Notes under the pieces: generated by a model
Seen by the model: only the letters and a program-made list of their open reading frames with translations
What the model was told of the DNA's origin: nothing
Databases searched by the model: none
Source of the DNA: Nitrospirota bacterium
Lineage (GTDB): Bacteria > Nitrospirota > 9FT-COMBO-42-15 > HDB-SIOI813
Length of the DNA: 5,495 nucleotides
Direction of reading: 5' to 3'
Assembly (NCBI GenBank): GCA_023248365.1
Contig: JAHFER010000125.1
Location: 1-5,495, forward strand
In this document: piece after piece, positions 1-3,940 of the stretch
Position numbering within the stretch: position 1 is the first letter of the stretch
Layout: the number at the start of each line of letters is the position of its first letter
Program-made: the position numbers and the translations under genes

Positions 1-96
1 ACCTATTGCCGCAACTGCGATTTTAACAGCCGCATCAGCATCAGACTCTGTTTTAGCAAGCGCCTTTTCCAGACTGGTAAGATTATCTATATCCAT
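1..96 (-). CDS. Unrecognised protein, N-terminal 32 residues only (runs off left edge)
   Basis: An open frame starts at an ATG (94-96) and continues to the window edge without a stop. A Shine-Dalgarno AGGAGG (101-106) lies 4 nt upstream of the ATG, and a strong promoter lies farther upstream (133-162), so a real gene start is well supported. The visible residues begin MDIDNLTSLEKALAK and are rich in Ala, Asp, Lys and Leu. They contain no Cys, Trp or Pro, and probably form an amphipathic, soluble helix. No signal peptide or membrane segment is visible. I do not recognise the family from this fragment. It lies downstream of lpdA on the same strand, but its own promoter means it need not depend on lpdA transcription. 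Confidence 0.7.
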   Translation of the reverse strand, partial: MDIDNLTSLEKALAKTESDADAAVKIAVAAIG

Positions 97-132
97 TTTT
101 CCTCCTGCGTGTGCCCTGAAAATTACAGGTAG

Positions 133-162
133 ATTTTAATTCTATATTTAACTGTGTGTCAA
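133..162 (-). promoter_or_regulatory. Sigma70-type promoter for the partial gene at the left edge
   Basis: Read on the minus strand, a perfect -35 TTGACA (157-162) is followed after 18 nt by TAAAAT (133-138), which matches 5 of 6 bases of TATAAT. The predicted start of transcription is near 126. This gives a leader of about 30 nt that contains the AGGAGG site. The -35 box begins only 7 nt after the lpdA stop codon. A weak 6-bp stem, TGTGTG/CACACA (170-175 with 153-158), overlaps the same spot but has no T-tract. Confidence 0.6.
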
Positions 163-168
163 GCGTTT

Positions 169-1578
169 TCACACATGTATTGCCCCACCCTCAACTGCAT
201 GGGCAACTTCCTTTATTACCTCAGAAAGTGTTGGATGCGGGAATATGGTATTGGAAATGTCGAAGTGAGTGGCTTCGAGGGACATGGCAAGAGAAAGGCC
301 GCCGATTAGTTCAGATACTTCAGGGCCGATCATGTGAACTCCTAGTACCTCTCCGTATTTTTTATCAGAGACTATCTTAACGAATCCGCCAAGTTCTTCA
401 CCCGATATTATTGCCTTACTATTTGCTGCAAAAGGGAATTTCCCCGTGGCTACATCATATCCCTTTTCTTCTGCCTCCCTGACAGTAAGTCCAATGCTGG
501 CAACCTGTGGGTGAGAATAGTTTACACGTGGAACTAAGTGGGGATTAATTGCCTTTATCTCTTTTCCTGTTATATGATGAACTGCCAAAATCCCCTCCTG
601 TGAAGCTGAATGGGCAAGCATTGGGGGGCCTATAATGTCTCCGATTGCAAAGATGCCAGGTTTAGAGGTTTCATATTTCTCATTCACCTTTATAAAGCCT
701 CTTTCAAGTTCAATAGCACAATTTTCAAGACCAAGCTTTTCTATTACAGGTTTTCTGCCGAGTGCAATCAGCATCTTTTCAGCGGTTATTGTCTCCTTCT
801 GGCCGTCCTTCCGCTTTATCTCTACGCTTACTCCTTTATCATCAGTGCTGACATGCTCAACCATGGTCTCTGTAAGTATCTTCATCCCTCTCTTAATGAG
901 CTGTCTTTGAAGGACGCTGCTTATATCTCTTTCCTCAAATGGAAGTATACTTTCTTTCATCTCAATTACTGTTACATCAGAACCCATAGCATTGAAGAAG
1001 TAGCCAAACTCAATACCAATATCTCCTCCGCCGGCTATTATAAGCGACGCCGGTATGTTTTCCAATTGGAGGATTTCATCACTGGAAAGGATATTTTTTT
1101 TGTCAAAAGGTATCCATGAGGGTATTAAAGGGGCTGAGCCAGCGGCAATAATAATATTCTTTGCTCTGACTTCACCGGTTTCATTGCCGGCTTTAGAAAG
1201 GATTATCTTTCCGGGTGCAGATATTCTCCCCTCTGCCTCTATGAGTTCAACACGGTTTTTCTTTAAAAGGGCCTTTACACCATGGAAGAGTTTATTTACC
1301 ACCATATCTTTTCTTTTCTGAATTTGAGGAAAGTCAATCATAACACCTTCACATCTGATCCCGAATTCCTGTGACCTTTTTGAAAGATGATATAAATAAG
1401 CAGAGTAAAGCAGGGATTTTGTTGGTATACATCCCCTGTGTAAACAGGTTCCACCCACCTTATCTTTTTCTATCAGGCAGGTAGTAAGGCCGAGTTGTGC
1501 AGCCTTGATTGCAGCTACATAGCCGCCCGGGCCGCCGCCTATAATGGCAAGATCAAATTCCTGTGTATTGTTCGACAT
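169..1578 (-). CDS. lpdA: Dihydrolipoyl dehydrogenase (E3 component)
   Basis: This flavoenzyme reoxidises dihydrolipoyl groups with NAD+ in 2-oxoacid dehydrogenase complexes or the glycine cleavage system. It is cytoplasmic. The protein has 469 residues, the normal length for the family. The FAD-binding GGGPGG is at 14-19. The redox disulfide is in GGTCLHRGCIPTKS (Cys45, Cys50). The NAD-binding GGGDIGIEF starts at 183, with an acidic Glu206 at the end of the second strand. The second FAD motif, FAIGDI, is at 310-315. The C-terminal dimerisation domain carries the catalytic pair His448 and Glu453 in HPTLSE. All key residues are present. There is no fused lipoyl domain and no E1 or E2 gene in view, so the partner complex is unknown. 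The ATG at 1578 is the only in-frame start before an upstream stop. It has no Shine-Dalgarno sequence; see the promoter entry. Confidence 0.96.
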   Translation of the reverse strand: MSNNTQEFDLAIIGGGPGGYVAAIKAAQLGLTTCLIEKDKVGGTCLHRGCIPTKSLLYSAYLYHLSKRSQEFGIRCEGVMIDFPQIQKRKDMVVNKLFHGVKALLKKNRVELIEAEGRISAPGKIILSKAGNETGEVRAKNIIIAAGSAPLIPSWIPFDKKNILSSDEILQLENIPASLIIAGGGDIGIEFGYFFNAMGSDVTVIEMKESILPFEERDISSVLQRQLIKRGMKILTETMVEHVSTDDKGVSVEIKRKDGQKETITAEKMLIALGRKPVIEKLGLENCAIELERGFIKVNEKYETSKPGIFAIGDIIGPPMLAHSASQEGILAVHHITGKEIKAINPHLVPRVNYSHPQVASIGLTVREAEEKGYDVATGKFPFAANSKAIISGEELGGFVKIVSDKKYGEVLGVHMIGPEVSELIGGLSLAMSLEATHFDISNTIFPHPTLSEVIKEVAHAVEGGAIHV

Positions 1579-1584
1579 AATGGC

Positions 1585-1613
1585 ACGATACCAGTTTTAA
1601 AGGGCTGAGTCAA
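1585..1613 (-). promoter_or_regulatory. Promoter of lpdA, predicted to give a leaderless transcript
   Basis: Read on the minus strand, TTGACT (1608-1613) is followed after exactly 17 nt by TATCGT (1585-1590). TGG directly precedes the -10 box, giving an extended -10. Only 6 nt separate the -10 box from the lpdA ATG, so the predicted first transcribed base falls on or within a base or two of the A of the ATG. The absence of any Shine-Dalgarno sequence fits this. The TSS position is an inference from spacing. Confidence 0.5.
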
Positions 1614-1617
1614 GAAT
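1611..1617. repeat. Left 7-bp direct repeat (target-site duplication) of the hairpin element
   Basis: CAAGAAT occurs here and again at 1772-1778, immediately outside the two ends of the palindromic element. A base two positions further (A) also matches. It overlaps the last three bases of the lpdA -35 box. Confidence 0.6.
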
Positions 1618-1771
1618 GATGGCCTCGTAAAAAGCCAGGGAAACGGACGGCTTCGTAAAAAGCTTTAGGTGCAAGGCGCGCAAATCCTGAGGAATGAGGC
1701 GTACTTTGTTGGTACGTCGAATGACGAAGGATGCAGCGCAACGCCGCAGATGGAGTTTTTTACGAAGCCGC
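1618..1771. mobile_element. MITE-like palindromic element, 154 bp, non-coding
   Basis: The element is bounded by a CAAGAAT direct repeat. The right end, TTTTTACGAAGCCG (1757-1770), is an exact inverted copy of CGGCTTCGTAAAAA (1648-1661). A second, one-mismatch left copy (GGCCTCGTAAAAAGC, 1621-1635) sits at the outer left end, so the left terminal repeat is doubled 28 bp apart. The interior folds on itself. An apical hairpin (1684-1732) has CGTAC/GTACG at the tip and ATCCT/AGGAT at its base. Outer arms rich in GCGC and GGCG pair imperfectly beyond it. No transposase is encoded, so any movement would need a transposase elsewhere. I have an unverified impression that similar hairpins are dispersed in Nitrospirota and Desulfobacterota genomes. 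Confidence 0.7.
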
Positions 1772-1778
1772 CAAGAAT
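1772..1778. repeat. Right 7-bp direct repeat (target-site duplication) of the hairpin element
   Basis: This is the second copy of CAAGAAT, directly after the right inverted repeat. It ends 4 bp before the -35 box of the rightward promoter. Confidence 0.6.
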
Positions 1779-1782
1779 CAGA

Positions 1783-1811
1783 TTGAAGCCGTTACAGAGG
1801 TATGGTATATT
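1783..1811 (+). promoter_or_regulatory. Extended -10 promoter for the PC4-like/nuclease-like gene
   Basis: TTGAAG (1783-1788) is followed after 17 nt by TATATT (1806-1811), with TGG directly upstream of the -10 box. The predicted TSS is near 1818, leaving a leader of about 12 nt before the ATG at 1830. This argues against translation starting farther upstream, inside the hairpin element. Confidence 0.55.
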
Positions 1812-1829
1812 CACTTAATTGCAATCTTG

Positions 1830-2426
1830 ATGGAGAACAATAAACTGAATCCTATCAGCAGATTTGACATAAGTACAGGTGAAGAGGTTGTGGTCAGCAT
1901 TCTTGAGGGGAAAGACCAGCAATTTATTGATGTCCGGTTGCACTTAAAAACAAAAGATGGGGGATCTTTACCTACTGAAAATGGTATTAAGATTCCAGCC
2001 TCAATGCTTAGTGAGTTAAAAAGGATGGTAAATCTTTTAGAAGAAGCATTTGCCTTAAGGGGGCTTTCAGATGAGTTTGAAGACCTTGAGCATTTAAGAA
2101 AAGAAAAAGATATAATCTTTGCGCATCCGAGTGAAGTAGAGTTTGCGAATATCTTAAATTTTTATCAAGTTAAATGGCAGTATGAACCAAAGACATTTCC
2201 AATAAAATGGGATGAGGCAGGAAATGTTGCTGAAAGCTTTACCCCTGATTTTTTTCTCCCGGAATTGGACATGTTCATTGAGCTTACAACAATGAAGCAG
2301 AGTCTGGTTACAAAGAAAAATAAAAAGGTAAGGTTACTAAGGGAGATTTATCCTGATATTACTATAAAATTGTTTTACGGTAAAGATTATAAGCAGCTTT
2401 TAAATAAGTACGGGATTGGAGGATAA
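1830..2426 (+). CDS. PC4-like domain plus PD-(D/E)XK-like domain protein, function unknown
   Basis: The product has 198 residues and seems to have two halves. Residues 9-72 resemble the PC4/YdbC single-stranded nucleic-acid-binding fold: a basic beta segment, then FIDVR (32-36), a Gly-rich turn, LPTENGIKI (47-55) and a closing helix. Residues 99-194 resemble a small restriction-endonuclease fold: a helix with Glu102 and Glu104, then TPDFFLPE (138-145), then IELTTMK (150-156), a basic KKNKK stretch (162-166) and a last strand-helix unit. Asp140 and Glu151 could be the PD...E acids. The usual E-X-K lysine is replaced by Thr153, with Lys156 nearby, so catalysis is uncertain. I start it at 1830, not 1731, because the promoter lies at 1783-1811 and the bases before that belong to the inserted element. 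No clear Shine-Dalgarno sequence is present. hpt follows on the same strand after 282 bp. The domain calls are from pattern recognition only. Confidence 0.75.
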   Translation: MENNKLNPISRFDISTGEEVVVSILEGKDQQFIDVRLHLKTKDGGSLPTENGIKIPASMLSELKRMVNLLEEAFALRGLSDEFEDLEHLRKEKDIIFAHPSEVEFANILNFYQVKWQYEPKTFPIKWDEAGNVAESFTPDFFLPELDMFIELTTMKQSLVTKKNKKVRLLREIYPDITIKLFYGKDYKQLLNKYGIGG

Positions 2427-2446
2427 AAAAATACCCTGACTTTCAG
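2425..2446 (-). terminator. Rho-independent-like terminator of the candidate RNA
   Basis: Read on the minus strand, a short CTGA-AAG-TCAG hairpin (2446-2436), or the longer closing stem of the RNA, ends in GGGTA and a run of seven T (2431-2425). The T-tract overlaps the stop codon of the upstream plus-strand gene. Confidence 0.5.
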
Positions 2447-2601
2447 AATTGTTGTTGTCCAAGAGGGTGAATCTTTTTAAGCTAACTTCTGGCTACTTAC
2501 AGCTTGCTAACTCTACTGATTTACTGCACCTCTTTGGGCTTCCCTTTGATCACCTCCGTGGGGTCCCACAGGACGACCAATTTATTCTTACTCATCAGGG
2601 T
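2426..2601 (-). ncRNA. Candidate structured small RNA, about 176 nt, possibly 6S-like
   Basis: A strong minus-strand promoter (2608-2636) predicts a first base at A2601. The RNA would begin ACCCTGA (2601-2595). Its last bases before the T-tract are TCAGGGT (2439-2433), the exact complement, which gives a 7-bp closing stem. Inside this, AGAAT (2588-2584) pairs with ATTCT (2449-2445). TTGGTCGTCC (2580-2571) pairs almost fully with GGACAACAACA (2460-2450). GAGGTGA (2556-2550) pairs with TCACCCTC (2470-2463) with one bulge. Near the apex, AAGCT (2505-2501) pairs with AGCTT (2483-2479). A rod of nested helices with internal loops, this length and its own promoter and terminator resemble 6S RNA, which binds RNA polymerase. 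I cannot place conserved 6S bubble bases, so the family is a guess. It is not tmRNA, RNase P or SRP RNA by their core motifs. Confidence 0.55.
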
Positions 2602-2607
2602 AATATT

Positions 2608-2636
2608 ACTTTACCACCAGATTTCTTTAATGTCAA
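2608..2636 (-). promoter_or_regulatory. Consensus promoter of the candidate small RNA
   Basis: Read on the minus strand, a perfect TTGACA (2631-2636) and TAAAGT (2608-2613) are separated by exactly 17 nt, with TGG just before the -10 box. Seven bases on from the -10 box is A2601, which begins the closing stem of the RNA. No protein-coding frame follows it, which points to a non-coding product. Confidence 0.6.
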
Positions 2637-2658
2637 GAAAACCCAATTTCCCTATATT
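2630..2658 (+). promoter_or_regulatory. Possible promoter of hpt, overlapping the RNA promoter
   Basis: ATGTCA (2630-2635, 4 of 6 matches) and TATATT (2653-2658, 5 of 6 matches) are 17 nt apart. The predicted TSS is near 2665, with about 44 nt of leader including the GGGAGG site. The -35 box overlaps the -35 box of the opposing RNA promoter almost base for base. Confidence 0.35.
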
Positions 2659-2708
2659 TATAAGGGGTTAAGGAGTTGAGGTAGAAAATAAAAGGGAGGC
2701 GATGAAAG

Positions 2709-3236
2709 ATGACAGAACTAAGCAATATTATTATAACAGAAGAAGAGATCAGGAATAGGATAAAGGAGATTGGCAGCCAGGTTTCAAAGGATTACGAGGG
2801 AAAGGAATTGGTTATGGTCTGTGTATTAAAGGGGGCCGCTGTTTTTGTATCTGATCTTATGAGGGCTATTAATATCCCTGCTGTTTGCGTAGACTTTTTG
2901 TCTATATCCTCCTATGCGGAGAGGAGTGAGGCAGGGGCAGTTAGGATTCTAAAAGATTTGGACATTGATATTACAAACCGTGATGTTTTAGTTGTTGAGG
3001 ATATTATAGATACAGGTTTTACGCTTGGCTACCTGTTGAGGATTTTAAAGGCAAGAACACCTGCATCCCTAAAGGTAGCTGTATTACTTGACCGGCCGGC
3101 TTTAAGGATTGTTGACTTGCCAGTGGCCTATAAGGGGTTTGAAATTCCAGAAGAATTTGTAGTTGGTTACGGGTTAGACTATAACCAGAAATACAGGAAT
3201 TTGCCATATATATGTCTTTTAAAGACAAAGAAATAA
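2709..3236 (+). CDS. hpt: Hypoxanthine(-guanine) phosphoribosyltransferase
   Basis: This purine-salvage enzyme joins hypoxanthine or guanine to PRPP, making IMP or GMP in the cytoplasm. The 175-residue length is typical for bacterial Hpt. The pyrophosphate loop is LKGAAVF (40-46). The flexible catalytic loop starts at SSY (67-69). The PRPP-binding motif VVEDIIDTG (95-103) contains the acidic pair Glu97/Asp98 and the catalytic Asp101. The purine pocket follows in GFEIPEEFVVGYGLDY (Phe150, Asp157), with Arg163 in YRNLPY. One oddity: the lysine that contacts the purine 6-oxo group, in LLDKP of E. coli Hpt and LLVKR of the human enzyme, is Arg129 here (LLDRP). GGGAGG (2694-2699) lies 9 nt upstream of the ATG at 2709. 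An ATG at 2702 is out of frame and only 2 nt from that site. The gene converges on the dciA-like gene. Confidence 0.95.
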   Translation: MTELSNIIITEEEIRNRIKEIGSQVSKDYEGKELVMVCVLKGAAVFVSDLMRAINIPAVCVDFLSISSYAERSEAGAVRILKDLDIDITNRDVLVVEDIIDTGFTLGYLLRILKARTPASLKVAVLLDRPALRIVDLPVAYKGFEIPEEFVVGYGLDYNQKYRNLPYICLLKTKK

Positions 3237-3264
3237 CAGCTCTTATTTATTTCTGTCCTGTCTT
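3222..3264. terminator. Possible weak bidirectional terminator between hpt and the dciA-like gene
   Basis: AGAAATAA (3229-3236, including the hpt stop) pairs with TTATTTCT (3247-3254, including the stop of the opposing gene) over a 10-nt loop. AAGACA (3222-3227) can extend the stem with TGTCTT (3259-3264). The stem is AU-rich. The downstream bases are only partly T-rich, better on the minus strand, so the call is weak. Confidence 0.3.
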
Positions 3265-3534
3265 CAAATGAATATCTTTGATGATTTTTTTGCCAAAATG
3301 ATTATTAACCTTTTCTATAAGATCCTCTTTGTAGAAGGTTAGTTCCTGAAGCCATACAGAACTGTCAACAATGACATAAAGCATCTTGTGATGGAGTCCT
3401 GCGGGATATGTGTGTGCGGCTATTATCTTTCCTGCTATATCCTCCCACTTTTCAGCAATTGTATATTCTATGAGCTTGCCTTCAAGCCCGTATTGTTTAA
3501 GTAGCTTGTATAATATACCAGATATCTTTTGCAT
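3247..3534 (-). CDS. DciA-like (DUF721) protein, putative replicative helicase loader
   Basis: The protein has 95 residues, close to a bare DUF721 domain. The family pattern is clear: a leading helix, KWEDIAGK (29-36), an HT-x-P step (41-44), a beta segment around LYVIVDSS (52-59), WLQELTFYKEDL (61-72) and a closing strand after the Phe-Gly pair at 80-81. DciA proteins act with DnaB in bacteria that lack DnaC or DnaI loaders, so the likely role is loading or guiding the replicative helicase; this is inferred from the family. The protein is minimal, lacking the C-terminal extensions of some DciA proteins. AAAGGT lies about 10 nt before the ATG at 3534. A possible promoter reads TTCAAG (3569-3574), 16 nt, TATAAA (3547-3552) on the minus strand, but it would leave only a very short leader. 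It converges with hpt and diverges from the DUF4321 gene. Confidence 0.85.
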   Translation of the reverse strand: MQKISGILYKLLKQYGLEGKLIEYTIAEKWEDIAGKIIAAHTYPAGLHHKMLYVIVDSSVWLQELTFYKEDLIEKVNNHFGKKIIKDIHLKTGQK

Positions 3535-3569
3535 GGGTCTGTTACCTTTATAAAGAAATTTCTTATCTC

Positions 3570-3598
3570 TTGAACTTATCTAACTTTTTATGTACTAT
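3570..3598 (+). promoter_or_regulatory. Possible promoter of the DUF4321 gene in a divergent region
   Basis: TTGAAC (3570-3575) and TACTAT (3593-3598) are 17 nt apart, with 4 of 6 matches each. The predicted TSS near 3605 is 3 nt before the ATG at 3608. The -35 box overlaps the reverse-strand TTCAAG (3569-3574) that could serve the dciA-like gene. A 12-bp perfect palindrome, AAGAAATTTCTT (3553-3564), sits between the two genes and could be an operator or chance. Confidence 0.35.
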
Positions 3599-3607
3599 GT
3601 TTCAAGT

Positions 3608-3877
3608 ATGGCTGTTTTAAAAAAGAACTTTTGGTTTTTAATACTCTTTATTTTTATAGGCACCCTTTTAGGTGGTGTTCTGGGTGAAATACTCAGGTCC
3701 ATCTCTCCGGAAGGCCCTCTGAGAAACGCATTTACCGGAGGTTTTTTTATTGGGATCAGTCCTCCGATAACTATTGACCTTAGGATTATTTCATTTACCC
3801 TTGGATTTACACTCAGAGCAAACCTGTTAACCCTTTTAGGTACCATATTAGGTGTCTATATCTACAAGCATGCATGA
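3608..3877 (+). CDS. DUF4321 family small membrane protein
   Basis: The product has 89 residues and no known function. It has a hydrophobic N-terminal membrane segment (about 8-29) with small-residue packing, IGTLLGGVLGEIL. A loop contains the SPP signature (51-53), followed by TIDLRIISFTLGFTL. A second membrane segment runs from about 72 to 86 and ends in a short basic tail, YKHA. This is the DUF4321 pattern: two helices, SPP, then a D-L...F-x-L-G-F and asparagine-leucine segment. The ATG at 3590 would add six residues but lies upstream of the predicted TSS. Neither ATG has a Shine-Dalgarno sequence, so 3608 is preferred but not certain. It lies between a DciA-like gene and uvrB, each on the other strand, so it is probably a single-gene transcript. 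Confidence 0.8.
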   Translation: MAVLKKNFWFLILFIFIGTLLGGVLGEILRSISPEGPLRNAFTGGFFIGISPPITIDLRIISFTLGFTLRANLLTLLGTILGVYIYKHA

Positions 3878-3885
3878 GTTAATCC

Positions 3886-3904
3886 GGTTAACGTTTGCGT
3901 TACC
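3886..3904. repeat. Short hairpin in the DUF4321/uvrB convergent gap
   Basis: GGTTAACG (3886-3893) pairs with CGTTACC (3898-3904) across a TTTG loop with one bulged T. A further 6-bp pair, CGTGAG (3916-3921) and CTCACG (3940-3945), spans the uvrB stop codon. Neither has a T-tract, so a terminator role is only possible. Confidence 0.3.
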
Positions 3905-3940
3905 CGTTATCCGTACGTGAGCCAGGACAACGGACACGTC

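Noticed and set aside
153..175. Terminator after lpdA
   Set aside because: The TGTGTG/CACACA stem is only 6 bp with an 11-nt loop and no T-tract, and it overlaps a strong -35 box.
610..1119. 169-residue plus-strand frame, and other plus-strand frames at 156-380, 635-910 and 1055-1321
   Set aside because: These are antisense shadows of the well-supported lpdA gene, with no domain pattern or ribosome site.
2591..2598. Hammerhead ribozyme core CTGATGAG at the 5' end of the candidate RNA, with GAAA near the 3' end (2444-2441)
   Set aside because: GAAA runs directly into GTC with no stem III, and the CTGA bases are needed for the closing stem, so the three-helix junction cannot form. The match is probably chance.
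2449..2679. 76-residue plus-strand open frame in the gap before hpt, starting with TTG
   Set aside because: It has no Shine-Dalgarno sequence and no recognisable domain. It lies wholly over the candidate minus-strand RNA and its promoter, whose pairing explains the sequence better.
2702..2758. 18-codon upstream frame starting at ATG 2702 and overlapping hpt
   Set aside because: Only 2 nt separate it from the GGGAGG site, too close for initiation; the same site is well placed for hpt at 2709.
3595..3846. Minus-strand frame opposite DUF4321; also 3019-3228 opposite hpt and 5030-5269 opposite uvrB
   Set aside because: Each is fully antisense to a conserved gene and shows no family features.
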